Shown piece after piece: positions 1-8,501 of a stretch of 64,000 nucleotides of DNA. The number at the start of each line of letters is the position of its first letter. Positions within the stretch are counted from its first letter, which is position 1. The notes below the pieces were generated by a model that saw nothing but the letters and a program-made list of their open reading frames with translations, did no database searches and had not been told where the DNA came from. A program made the translations under genes and the position numbers. The DNA is from an uncultured Armatimonadota bacterium (GTDB taxonomy: Bacteria > Armatimonadota > Fimbriimonadia > Fimbriimonadales > Fimbriimonadaceae): the NCBI GenBank assembly GCA_903833215.1, contig CAILEM010000072.1, positions 1-64,000 on the forward strand, read 5' to 3'.

Positions 1-3
1 TCA

Positions 4-1911
4 ATGCCCTTATTCAAGAAATCAAAACCGTCGCTAGAGGATTTAGAAAGTTTCACAACTTCAGAATTGCCATTCTGTTCTTTCTTGGAAAACTCGAACT
101 CCACCCACACAAAACCTCATAGAGCCCGAAGTCATAGCCGACGTTTGACGGTCGCGAGGCTGCTTGGCGTCGCAGCAGCAGGATTGAGCATTGCGGCTTC
201 TGCGAATGCCAACGTTTTGATGCAGGCGTTCTATTGGGACGTTCCTTCGCCGGCGGCGGGAAATGCCACCGCACCCTATTGGTGGGATCATCTCAACGCG
301 CAGGCGAACACGATCAGAACCCTTGGCTTTACGGGCTTGTGGATTCCACCTGTTCTGAAGGGTGCTGCCGGTGGGTATTCCGATGGATACGACCCGTTTG
401 ACGACTATGACATTGGTTCCAAGAACCAGATGGGGACGATCACGACGCGATATGGCACACGCGAACAGCTTGAAAAGTGCTGCGCCATGCTACGTGCCAA
501 CGGTCTAGAAATCTACTGCGATATCGTGGACAACCATCGAGATGGCGATCCCGGCAACTATGCGTTCAACTACTTGGATGCCTACGGCAACGCAAACGCA
601 GGTCGGTTTGGCAAGTCTTTGTACGACTTCCACCCGAACGTGTCTCAAGACCCGAATGTTCCCCAGGGTTCAGGTGAAAATTTTAATGCTTTTGGGCGCG
701 ATTTGGCACCCATCAATGGCCCTGGTCAGTGGATTTACAACGGCCTCAATAGCGCAGGCGACTGGTTAACCAAGGCGCTTGATCTTCAGGGCTATCGGCT
801 CGACGATGTCAAAGGGATGTCAACCAACTGGCTCAATCCGTTCCTCAATTACGGTGCCATGAGCGGCAAATTTGCGGTTGGTGAGTACTACGACACCAAC
901 CTCGGTAGCATCCAATACTGGGTCTCGACGATGATGGGTGGACGCGCCAGCGCATTCGACTTCCCTCTTCGCGACATGCTCAAGAACATGTGCAACAACC
1001 CGGGTAGCTTCAACATGGCAACCTTGGACCATGCTGGGTTAGCTGGCGTCGACCCAACTCACTCGGTGACGTTTGTCGAGAACCACGATACAGATCGCTC
1101 GGATGCCATCGTCCAGAACAAGGCGCTCGCCTATGCCTACATCCTCACCTCGGAAGGCTACCCGTCCGTTTTCTATAAGGACTGGAGCGGCGATGCTGGA
1201 TGCTACAACATGGGCTCGACGATCAACAATCTGGTTTGGATCCATGAGAAGATCGCGAGCGGCACCACCACCCAGCATTACAAGAACAACCTGGTGTTCG
1301 TTTATGAGCGAAACGGCGGCAGTCACCTGTTGGTCGGACTCAACAATAACATCGGCTTTGGTTACAACCTAACGTGCGCCACTGGCTTCGGTGCTAACGT
1401 TCACCTCCACGACTACACCGGTCACGCCGGTGACATCTGGACCGACGGCAGCGGCAACGCGACATTGAGCCTTCCCACCGCGACAAACGGTATGGGATAC
1501 GTCTGCTATGCTCCGGTGGGTATCAGCGGCGGCTTTACAGCATCGCAGTTGAGCACGACCCAGGAATATGCGGGCGCGCAAGATCTCGATATCAAACCGG
1601 CTGACAACACAGCCCTCGTGCAGGTTGGCCGCATATGGGTTGCAGCCGGCAAGTCAATCAGCGGTGCTCTGTACTACAGTACAACCAGTTGGACGGGCAG
1701 CACCAACATCTATCTTGAGTTGGATAATCCAAACGGATCGATCCAGACGACCAAGACCTACACGTCGGGCACCGCGCAAGGAGCCGCGATCACAGGCACG
1801 GCAGCGACGACGGGTTGGTACACCTTCAAGATACGTTCGAACAATACGCCAGCCGGGAATCTGAAGCCGGCTTATTGGTTGAGGGCGACCTATACGTCTT
1901 CACAGACCTAG
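4..1911 (+). CDS. Secreted alpha-amylase family protein (GH13)
   Basis: Predicted extracellular alpha-amylase that hydrolyses alpha-1,4-glucans. The catalytic barrel starts near residue 70 (VLMQAFYWD). The four GH13 regions are visible: DIVDNH (173-178), GYRLDDVKG with nucleophile D267, FAVGEYYD with acid/base E294, and FVENHDT with D362. A C-terminal beta-sandwich of about 120 residues (from ~510) resembles a PPC-type domain and may bind substrate or be processed. A hydrophobic export signal (residues ~49-70) follows an unusual 45-residue charged leader. A TTG at 145 would remove this leader and give a normal signal peptide, so the true start is uncertain. The frame is also open to the left edge, so the gene could begin outside the window. 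The family is certain; the exact substrate is inferred. Confidence 0.9.
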   Translation: MPLFKKSKPSLEDLESFTTSELPFCSFLENSNSTHTKPHRARSHSRRLTVARLLGVAAAGLSIAASANANVLMQAFYWDVPSPAAGNATAPYWWDHLNAQANTIRTLGFTGLWIPPVLKGAAGGYSDGYDPFDDYDIGSKNQMGTITTRYGTREQLEKCCAMLRANGLEIYCDIVDNHRDGDPGNYAFNYLDAYGNANAGRFGKSLYDFHPNVSQDPNVPQGSGENFNAFGRDLAPINGPGQWIYNGLNSAGDWLTKALDLQGYRLDDVKGMSTNWLNPFLNYGAMSGKFAVGEYYDTNLGSIQYWVSTMMGGRASAFDFPLRDMLKNMCNNPGSFNMATLDHAGLAGVDPTHSVTFVENHDTDRSDAIVQNKALAYAYILTSEGYPSVFYKDWSGDAGCYNMGSTINNLVWIHEKIASGTTTQHYKNNLVFVYERNGGSHLLVGLNNNIGFGYNLTCATGFGANVHLHDYTGHAGDIWTDGSGNATLSLPTATNGMGYVCYAPVGISGGFTASQLSTTQEYAGAQDLDIKPADNTALVQVGRIWVAAGKSISGALYYSTTSWTGSTNIYLELDNPNGSIQTTKTYTSGTAQGAAITGTAATTGWYTFKIRSNNTPAGNLKPAYWLRATYTSSQT

Positions 1912-2235
1912 TCGGTATCCATAAACGCCAACGGCGTTTTGTCCTCACAGCCTAGGGTTGCGTTGCGAAGCAACGCTACCCTAGGAAAGGGGGATCGTCA
2001 TTGGAAAACCCCAACGGGGTTTCGTCCGGGATAGGGACAAATTAACGCAGCCACACCGCGAACCATGTGACAGTTTCTGTCTATCCCACCATCAGCAAGA
2101 CTAGCTCCAAGGTTTCCAGACGGAACGCCTTTGGCGTACGAATCGTTGTGTTGTGTGTTCCAGGGAAGCCCCGGCAACGGGGCATCCCTTCGCTTTTTGG
2201 AGACGATTGCCTTTGGCGAACCGGAAGGGTGCTGC
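1912..2235. repeat. Hairpin-rich intergenic spacer, no gene
   Basis: No credible coding sequence lies in this 324-base spacer. It is packed with short inverted repeats. At 1923-1939, AAACGCC and GGCGTTT flank AAC. At 1951-1985, CCTAGGGTTGCGTTGC pairs with its complement around a GAA loop, with one T-T mismatch. At 2006-2022, AAACCCC and GGGGTTT flank AAC. At 2125-2137, ACGCC and GGCGT flank TTT. At 2163-2188, GGGA-A-GCCCCG pairs around GCAA with one mismatch. Two of these share the loop AAC. The spacer separates convergent genes, so one or more hairpins may end transcription. The density suggests REP-like extragenic repeats. Confidence 0.6.
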
Positions 2236-3096
2236 TTAGTACCCCTTGCCCGCCAGATAGCCTTTCATGAAACCCACGCATTGGGCGACTTCGGGGAGGG
2301 AGTTGTCCATGTGGTATTCGTATTCGACGGAAACGGTGCCTCGGAATTTCTGGCGGTGAAGTTCGTCGAGGATGGCCTTCACATCGGAGACGCCACTACC
2401 GTAGGGGACGTCATGGCCGTTTGGTGTGAACTCGTTGAGGTCCTTAAGGTGGCAACTCATGATTCGCCCCTTCAGAATTCGAAGGGCGTCGATGGGTTTG
2501 ATTCCGGAGCGAACCCAGTGGCCAGTATCCGCGCAGGAGCCAATGCGAGCGTCGTGATTCTTGCACACGGCTAAAACGTAGTTGGGATCCCACATTTTGT
2601 AGTTGGGATTGTTCGTTTTGGGGTGATCGTGAAAGCCAACCCGTATATCGAATTCCTTCACCATCTTGTCGATGGTATCAATCGCTTCGGTGGATTCAGT
2701 GTTGATGATGCCAATCCCAAGCGACTTTGCCCAGGCAAACAGCTTGCGGGCTTCGGCCTCATTCTTGTCGATACCAGCCACACCGTACGCCACCACGCTC
2801 ACATCGTATTTGGCGAGTTGCTTCTTCAGAGCATCGGTTGCGGTGGCATCCATTCCTGGCCCGACATGCGCCCCTGGGTAATCCTTTCCTAACGCTTGGC
2901 CAGGAAAGAGTTCAATGTTGTGTCCACCTGCGGCGGCTACCTTCTCAATCGCCTCCATCGTGGAAAACTCTGTGAAGGTCCAAGCCTGAACGGACAATAG
3001 CATTCCGCCCGTACGGGGAGCAGTTTCAATTTGACTGTACGCTGGAATGAGGCATAACACGGCGCTCAATGAGGCCAAGCATCGGAAATTCGACAT
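2236..3096 (-). CDS. Exported sugar phosphate isomerase/epimerase-like protein
   Basis: TIM-barrel protein of the xylose isomerase-like superfamily (286 aa). The N-terminus carries a signal peptide ending near AYSQ, so it probably acts in the periplasm or outside. Barrel motifs seen are HNIELFPG, RVGFHDH, GSCADTGHW and SVEYEY, which supply the acidic and histidine residues that bind a divalent metal in this fold. Homologs isomerise or epimerise free sugars or inositols. The substrate cannot be read from sequence. It converges on the amylase gene across a hairpin-rich spacer. No strong Shine-Dalgarno site precedes the ATG at 3096. Confidence 0.8.
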   Translation of the reverse strand: MSNFRCLASLSAVLCLIPAYSQIETAPRTGGMLLSVQAWTFTEFSTMEAIEKVAAAGGHNIELFPGQALGKDYPGAHVGPGMDATATDALKKQLAKYDVSVVAYGVAGIDKNEAEARKLFAWAKSLGIGIINTESTEAIDTIDKMVKEFDIRVGFHDHPKTNNPNYKMWDPNYVLAVCKNHDARIGSCADTGHWVRSGIKPIDALRILKGRIMSCHLKDLNEFTPNGHDVPYGSGVSDVKAILDELHRQKFRGTVSVEYEYHMDNSLPEVAQCVGFMKGYLAGKGY

Positions 3097-3153
3097 GTGG
3101 TCATTCTATCGCGATTCAGGTTCGAGCGACAGCATCGCTATGTCGATTGCCAG

Positions 3154-3516
3154 TTAGGCAGCTCGGCTCGTTGACATCGCTTGAGATCTCAGGGCTTGGA
3201 GTTCCATAAGAAGCTCGGCATTCTGGCGTTCCAGCTCCGCCACCTTTAGCGATGCAAGGTGTTTCGAATATTCGGCGACAGCTTGGGTCCTTGACGATGC
3301 ACCGTATTTTCGGAGAAGCCGACGCCAATAGGTTGTGACCGTCTCTCGAGATAGGCAGAGGGCTTGGCTAATCTCGTTATCCGTATAACCGCGGGCAGCA
3401 AATTCCATCAGTTCCACATCTCGGAAACCGAGCTTAATTTTCTGAGTAACTCGACCGCCACGCGTCTGCCGGACCTCGGGGCGATTATTAACAGTATTGC
3501 AAGCGACAAGATTCAT
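3154..3516 (-). CDS. LuxR-type HTH regulator with C-terminal coiled coil
   Basis: Small DNA-binding protein of 120 aa. Residues ~28-88 form a LuxR/GerE-type helix-turn-helix: an FRDVELMEFAARGYTDNEIS segment followed by LSRETVTTYWRRLLRKYG. The last 35 residues (VAELERQNAELLMELQALRS) form a short coiled coil, likely for dimerisation. It lacks a receiver or PAS domain, unlike its paralog at 15605-16237, which shares the GYTD and TYW signatures. Target genes are unknown. Confidence 0.75.
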   Translation of the reverse strand: MNLVACNTVNNRPEVRQTRGGRVTQKIKLGFRDVELMEFAARGYTDNEISQALCLSRETVTTYWRRLLRKYGASSRTQAVAEYSKHLASLKVAELERQNAELLMELQALRSQAMSTSRAA

Positions 3517-3882
3517 TAGATACAGCCTAGACTCCCTGCCGACTGCCTATCAAGCCGCTATTTTCAACACATCCAAACCGGGGTACAGAAAATGGGGGGT
3601 ACTGACAGGTGATTTACACGATGCCCCCTACCACGCGTTCAGGATACAAAGGTCACTGAAGTCGCCTAAAAGAGATGTGTGCAGGAAGATGGTTTCTGCT
3701 GAGAGACTGGGTATCAGCTAATATCAATTCGTCATGTAACCATCAGTGGCCGTGCCGCCTCTCACGATATATCGCCCTCAATTTCGCTATTGTAATTTCC
3801 CGATTGGACTCGCCACACAAGGGCTTTTTAGCAGCCAAACCAACCAAGCGATACTATTATCGGCTCTTGAAGAGATAAACAA
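3517..3882 (+). other. Intergenic spacer with upstream region of the MmcQ/YjbR gene
   Basis: This 366-base stretch holds no convincing gene. A GGGGG...CCCCC pairing around 3595-3640 could form a weak long-range hairpin but matches no RNA family I recognise. A TACTAT hexamer at 3852-3857 could be the -10 box of the gene starting at 3883, but no good -35 box is visible. Confidence 0.3.
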
Positions 3883-4254
3883 ATGGCAACCCTAGATGAT
3901 GTTCGAAATATCGGATTGAAGCTCCCAGGAGTCACGTGTTCTGAGGATCGCTTTGGCCTTACGATGATCGTAAAGGGCAAGGCCAAAGGAATTGTTTGGA
4001 GCTGGTCTGAACGAGTTCATCCAAAGAAGCCGAAGGTCATCAACGATAGTGTGCTTGCTATCGTTGTCCGGAACCTCACCGAGAAGGACATCCTGTATGA
4101 CTCTTATCCCGAATTGTTCGTGACAGATCCGCACTACAACGGCTTCCCTGCTGTCCTCGTGCGGATTGAGGCGATTGGTGTGGAATTGCTCGAAGACTTG
4201 ATCGTGGAGGCATGGCGAACGAAGGCGCCTCCAAACGTGGCTCGAGAAAATTAA
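3883..4254 (+). CDS. MmcQ/YjbR family protein
   Basis: Short alpha/beta protein (123 aa) of the MmcQ/YjbR family, which has a CyaY-like double-wing fold often labelled DNA-binding. Family features are the opening helix with LPGVTCSEDRFG, the VVRNLTEKDILYDSYPELFVTDPHYNGFPAVLV core and the C-terminal LEDLIVEAWRTKAP. A purine-rich AAGAGAT precedes the ATG. The biological role of the family is poorly defined. It overlaps nothing functional; the next gene is read in the same direction. Confidence 0.8.
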   Translation: MATLDDVRNIGLKLPGVTCSEDRFGLTMIVKGKAKGIVWSWSERVHPKKPKVINDSVLAIVVRNLTEKDILYDSYPELFVTDPHYNGFPAVLVRIEAIGVELLEDLIVEAWRTKAPPNVAREN

Positions 4255-4376
4255 GGTGCGAGGTGCCTCGCTTCTCGCTGCCGTTCTGCCTGACCAAGTC
4301 GGTTAAGCAAAGCACGCCTTGCCCCGACACCGGAATTGTTTGCAACGTCCTGCTTAGCTCACCCATCTTATATTTG

Positions 4377-4688
4377 ATGTACGAATATCGCATGGTCCAA
4401 ATTCCGGTCAATGTTGTCGCCGATGCGGGGGCTCATGGGAAGGCAGGCGTTTACTACATGCAGCAACTCGTGAACTTCGGTGCCGAGAAGGGCTGGGAGT
4501 TTTATCGGATCGATACTCTCGGCATTCCTCAGCACGAAATGAGCTGCCAGGTCATAACCTTTAGGCGCGAGGCAGCTCCACCCGTTCATCCCACCGTGGA
4601 GCCGCGCCACCAACCGCATTTCCAGGTTCCAGAAGCGCCCGTTTCGGACTCAGGCGAACCAGTTGAAGAAAAGCCGTGGTGGCGCTGA
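4377..4688 (+). CDS. DUF4177-like small protein
   Basis: The frame is open from 4212, but only the part from the ATG at 4377 looks like a protein (103 aa). It starts MYEYRMVQIPVNVV and continues with LVNFGAEKGWEFYRIDTL, the pattern of DUF4177-type proteins, in which an aromatic strand is followed by a helix and a GW-E turn. The last 35 residues are proline- and acid-rich and end in WWR. The 55 extra upstream residues overlap the MmcQ/YjbR gene, lack family similarity and are taken as noncoding. Function is unknown. Confidence 0.6.
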   Translation: MYEYRMVQIPVNVVADAGAHGKAGVYYMQQLVNFGAEKGWEFYRIDTLGIPQHEMSCQVITFRREAAPPVHPTVEPRHQPHFQVPEAPVSDSGEPVEEKPWWR

Positions 4689-4693
4689 CAAAG

Positions 4694-7048
4694 CTACCCC
4701 AGCGTCACCTCAACCTTCATCGTTTCACCAGGCAGACCTAAAGGTGCCCGATTCCCAATTACTTCGACACCGTTGACAACCATTGACTTGACCCCGTGGC
4801 ATACATGGGCTGTGTTGGTGACTTCGATGTCGTAGTTTGTGCCCCGGAATTCCCGGCGGACTTTGAATCCATCCCAATCGGCAGGAATGGTTGGATCGAT
4901 CACGAGGCCATCGTAATCGGCTCGAATGCCCAAGATGTACTGGGAGACGGAGACGAAGCCCCAAGAAGCAGTTCCTGTCAGCCATGAATTTCGAGCACGA
5001 CCGAAGTGGTAGGGATGCTCTTTGCCGGTGATGAATTGCGAGTAGACATACGGCTCCATGGAGTACTGGTCGGCGGTGTCGTTCTTGGCAGCGGGCAAGA
5101 ACGACAGGTACAACCGCATCGCTTCTTCACCACGTCCAAGCATTCCCTCGGCAACCACGGCCCACGTGTTGGCGTGGCAAAAGATGCCAGCATTCTCCTT
5201 CAGGCCGGGTGGGAAGGAAGTCACCGCACCAATTTCCAAGTCTTCTTTTTGGAAGGCTGGATAGTTAATGACAATACCATGGGGAGTTGCGAGGTGCTCG
5301 TGGAGGCTGTCCATCGCCTTCACAGCTCGCTCGCGCGAACCGACATCACCAATGACAGCCCATGTTTGACTGTTGATGAAGATGAACGACTGCTCGCTTT
5401 GACGTCCCCCTAGCTTCTTACCGCTATCCAGATAGCCTCGCAGATACCAATTACCGTCCCAAGCGAGACGTTCGATGCAATCTCGCATGACATCGCGTAC
5501 GAGGATCCAGGGCCGTGCGATCAGCGGCTTGCCGATTCTGGCGGTGAGGGTCGCAAGCTCTTCAATTCCCTTGAGGAAAAGGAAGCTGCTGAACAAACTT
5601 TCGCCTTTGCCACGCAAATTGATGCAGTCGTTCCAATCCGCTCGGAGTCCGAGCAGGAATCCGTGGGGACCAAGATGCTCACTCGAAAACTCGAGTGCAC
5701 GAAGCATGTGTCCCAAAACCGTTGCCTCGCTCTTATCGGCAAACTCCACGACTTCATCGAGGAAATCGAAATCCCCGGTTTCTCGAATGTAGGCGGGAAT
5801 CGCGATAAGGAGCCACAAGTGGTCATCGCTGTAGACGTCTTCCTGTATGTTGTGCGGGCCCTGTTTCCACTCCAGCGGTTGAACACCGTGCATGGCCGCG
5901 CCACTTGAATACTGGGCACGGAGGAGGTCCACCAGTTTGGCCCTAGATCGGTCTGGGCTCATGTGAACCGCACCGAGGATGTCCTGATTGCTATCTCGGA
6001 ACCCAAGGCCATCCCTTCCACCTGCTTCGTTGAAGCTTGCGCTTCTTGACCAGTTGAAAGTGGTCATGCACTGGTACTGATTCCAGACATTGACCATCGA
6101 ATTGACCATCTCGGAGGGCGTGTCGCACTGATACTTGCTTAGGTGAGCATCCCAGTAAGCCTTGACACCTTGGAATTCGCGTTCTACAGCCTGTGGATCA
6201 CGGTACAAGTCTTGGCACTGCTTGCCAATCGTCTTGGCATCACCGATGCCGCACACATAGCAGACTCGATAAGTCTCACCTGGCTTGAGGGTAACCTTGT
6301 TCTGGACAGCACCGCATGGCGTACCGCCAATCGCGATCGATCCGAAACATTCACCGCGCTCGACCGCTTTGGGGCGACCTTCTTCTCTGTACTGGCCCAA
6401 GAAGACATCGCGGTCGGTGTCAAAAGACGCTACGGGTTGGGTCGAAGCTAAAAAGCCTTTGGGCTCGCGAGATGGCCAAAGGTGGGTGGTGTAGTCTACG
6501 ATGTCGTCGGCATAAGCCATGCGGCAGGTGTACAGGATGTACTGGAAATTTGTGAGGTCCTGCATCATGTCCCAGAAGCAGAACTCCGCATAAGCGAAAA
6601 CAGAAAGGGACCGTTCTCGGTCACTGTGATTCGTTACCGTCGTTTCCCAAATCTCAAAATGCTTGTCGATGGGAACGAAAATCCGGAGGGACGACTCGAT
6701 ATTGTCGTATTGAGATTCGAAGATCGAATACCCAAGGCCATGGCGGCACTCGGTTTTGAATTGATCAAGTGGCTTGGCAACGGGTTGCCAAGTCGCTGAC
6801 CAAAAGTCGCCGGAAGTGTCGTCACGAATGTAGACGTATCGACCAGGACGGTCGGTGGGAGTGCTGTTAAAGCGGAATCTTAAGAAACGCCCGCTCTTTG
6901 CCGAGTCTTTGAATGCATAACCGGCGGCATTGTTGGAGATGATGCCGCAGTACCCGCTGGTGCCCAGGTAGTTCACCCAAGACATCGGTGTGTCTGGGTT
7001 GTCGATCACATATTCTCGCCGCGCATCATCGAAGGTGCCATAGCGCAT
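4694..7048 (-). CDS. GH94 disaccharide phosphorylase (cellobiose phosphorylase-like)
   Basis: Cytoplasmic inverting phosphorylase (784 aa, full family length) that splits a beta-linked disaccharide with phosphate into a sugar 1-phosphate and a free sugar. Family marks in order: MRYGTFDDARREYVI start, WVNYLGT, WNQYQCMTTFNWSRSASF, GLGFRDSNQDILG, the catalytic RADWND (469-474) whose Asp is the general acid, and the phosphate-site region near SWLTGTASW. The central block resembles cellobiose phosphorylase more than chitobiose phosphorylase, so cellobiose or a related beta-glucoside is the likely substrate; this is inference. A strong AGGAGG lies 9 bases before the ATG. No signal peptide is present, so substrate must be imported. 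It could share a message with the MFS transporter upstream (73-base gap). Confidence 0.9.
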   Translation of the reverse strand: MRYGTFDDARREYVIDNPDTPMSWVNYLGTSGYCGIISNNAAGYAFKDSAKSGRFLRFRFNSTPTDRPGRYVYIRDDTSGDFWSATWQPVAKPLDQFKTECRHGLGYSIFESQYDNIESSLRIFVPIDKHFEIWETTVTNHSDRERSLSVFAYAEFCFWDMMQDLTNFQYILYTCRMAYADDIVDYTTHLWPSREPKGFLASTQPVASFDTDRDVFLGQYREEGRPKAVERGECFGSIAIGGTPCGAVQNKVTLKPGETYRVCYVCGIGDAKTIGKQCQDLYRDPQAVEREFQGVKAYWDAHLSKYQCDTPSEMVNSMVNVWNQYQCMTTFNWSRSASFNEAGGRDGLGFRDSNQDILGAVHMSPDRSRAKLVDLLRAQYSSGAAMHGVQPLEWKQGPHNIQEDVYSDDHLWLLIAIPAYIRETGDFDFLDEVVEFADKSEATVLGHMLRALEFSSEHLGPHGFLLGLRADWNDCINLRGKGESLFSSFLFLKGIEELATLTARIGKPLIARPWILVRDVMRDCIERLAWDGNWYLRGYLDSGKKLGGRQSEQSFIFINSQTWAVIGDVGSRERAVKAMDSLHEHLATPHGIVINYPAFQKEDLEIGAVTSFPPGLKENAGIFCHANTWAVVAEGMLGRGEEAMRLYLSFLPAAKNDTADQYSMEPYVYSQFITGKEHPYHFGRARNSWLTGTASWGFVSVSQYILGIRADYDGLVIDPTIPADWDGFKVRREFRGTNYDIEVTNTAHVCHGVKSMVVNGVEVIGNRAPLGLPGETMKVEVTLG

Positions 7049-7121
7049 GAGAGCAAATCCTCCTCGAACTGCTTCTAGGGTGTTACCCCATTTGACCGCT
7101 CATACAGCCAGAGATTCACAT

Positions 7122-8243
7122 TCATTTCTTAGAGGCGAAGCCAGCAAGAAGGACGATGGTGAGTGAGAGAATTACCACCAGCGCAAGAGCCTCTCGGAGC
7201 GACCACTGCTTTGCCATAAAACCAATCAATGCTGGCCCCATGAGGAATGCGGTGTAGGCCATCGTCGCAATCGAAGCGATTGCATGATCGGGGTTGTCGC
7301 CACCCAAACGACCGCCAAGGCTAAATGCGATGGGTGCTACGATCGCCATTCCCATTCCCACCGATGCGAAGCCGATGATCGTCAGCCAAGGCAGGCCGAA
7401 CCATAAAGCGCTACCCATTCCAATGGCTGTAATAAGGCCGCAGACTCGCAAGGTAGGTGTCGGGCCCCAACGATGGAGAATGGAGTCACCTCCAAATCGA
7501 GTTAGGGTCATCGATAGAGAAAACGCCAGATAGCCCAAGGTGGAACCGGACGGCGACAAATGCAGCTCATTACGCATATAGATCGCACTCCAGTCCCCCA
7601 TCGCTCCCTCGCTTAGAAATGCACAGAATGCTATGAGACCGACAGCGAGCACCGATTTCTCGGGCAAGGCAAAAGCAGGTGGAACACGGTCTTTTACAGG
7701 AGTCGACTGCAGCATCTGGGGCAAGATCCAGAGAAGAATCGCAGTGTAAACGAGCCCCGCGCCGATGAAGTGTGCTTGAACGCTGACGCCAGCCTTTAGA
7801 ACAACCCATCCAACTCCGGCCCAGAATAAACCACCCAAACTGAACATCCCATGGAGCGAAGACATGATCGGCTTCGGTTGAAGTTTCTCCACCCCTACGC
7901 CGTTTGTGTTCATCGACACGTCCATCACAGCGGTACAGATTCCAAAACAAAACAGGGCGGCCATCAGAGCTGGACGTGTCGGTGCCAAACTCACCAGCGC
8001 CAAGAAAAAGCAGCACCCGAAACCGGACGTTACCGTTGCGACATGGCTACCCAATCGCGCACAAAACCGACCGGCTGTGGCAACGCCACCCATCGCTCCG
8101 AAAGCACAACACAGTAGAGCCAAGCCTATTTGGGCTTCATCAAGGTTGAGGGCATGCTGAATATCGGGGATGCGGCAGGCCAAACAGGCGAAGAACGCGC
8201 CGTTGACAAAGAAGGCAAGCGAAACCGCCCTACGCGCCCTCAT
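7122..8243 (-). CDS. MFS transporter
   Basis: Integral membrane protein of 373 aa with about 12 hydrophobic helices, typical of the major facilitator superfamily. The segment GLALLCCAFGAMGGVATAGR between helices 2 and 3 fits the MFS loop, and the central SVLAVGLIAFCAFLSEGAMGDWSAIYMRNE resembles the sugar/efflux-type YbjJ subgroup. It is encoded just upstream of the GH94 phosphorylase on the same strand, so import of the disaccharide is an attractive but unproven role. GGGAG precedes the ATG. Confidence 0.85.
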   Translation of the reverse strand: MRARRAVSLAFFVNGAFFACLACRIPDIQHALNLDEAQIGLALLCCAFGAMGGVATAGRFCARLGSHVATVTSGFGCCFFLALVSLAPTRPALMAALFCFGICTAVMDVSMNTNGVGVEKLQPKPIMSSLHGMFSLGGLFWAGVGWVVLKAGVSVQAHFIGAGLVYTAILLWILPQMLQSTPVKDRVPPAFALPEKSVLAVGLIAFCAFLSEGAMGDWSAIYMRNELHLSPSGSTLGYLAFSLSMTLTRFGGDSILHRWGPTPTLRVCGLITAIGMGSALWFGLPWLTIIGFASVGMGMAIVAPIAFSLGGRLGGDNPDHAIASIATMAYTAFLMGPALIGFMAKQWSLREALALVVILSLTIVLLAGFASKK

Positions 8244-8317
8244 TGACTCCCGGATTCATCTTGAACAGTGTACTTGGCGATGGCACCGGTGGCGCGGTAC
8301 ACCATCGAATTCAAGAG

Positions 8318-8448
8318 CGGCCCACGCAGTCGGCGGTGATCGTACCGACGCCGTAGCCGATGGACTTGTTTTGCGCCTGGCGGGTCATCTCGGGATGTCA
8401 TCACAAGTTTCCGAACGTCGGTACGATCACCGCCGACTACGTGGGCCG
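8318..8448. repeat. REPIN-like inverted repeat, family A copy 1
   Basis: Two 33-base arms, 8318-8350 and 8416-8448, are inverted copies with one mismatch, separated by 65 bases. The right arm contains CGTCGGTACGATCACC and is preceded by GTTTCCGA. Near-identical right arms recur at 27004-27031 and 27868-27893, each facing a decayed left arm. This is the architecture of REPINs or small MITEs: two inverted palindromic units mobilised in trans. No RAYT-type transposase is in the window. The copy lies in the divergent spacer between the MFS and alcohol dehydrogenase genes. No gene is seen in the remaining bases of that spacer. Confidence 0.8.
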
Positions 8449-8501
8449 TTGTAGCCGACATGAGACGACCGCCTCCAAAATCTCGTTGAATCTATCAACC
8501 C

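Noticed and set aside
4212-4376. Extension of the DUF4177-like gene
   Set aside because: It overlaps the MmcQ/YjbR gene end and shows no family similarity; the domain begins at 4377.
5475-5919. Long frames on the plus strand and alternative minus frame inside the GH94 gene
   Set aside because: Shadows of the phosphorylase reading frame, which is intact over its full family length.
8240-8461. 73-codon minus-strand frame across the REPIN-like repeat
   Set aside because: It is a translation of the repeat arms; similar peptide strings (RYDHRRLRG-like) appear wherever the repeat occurs.
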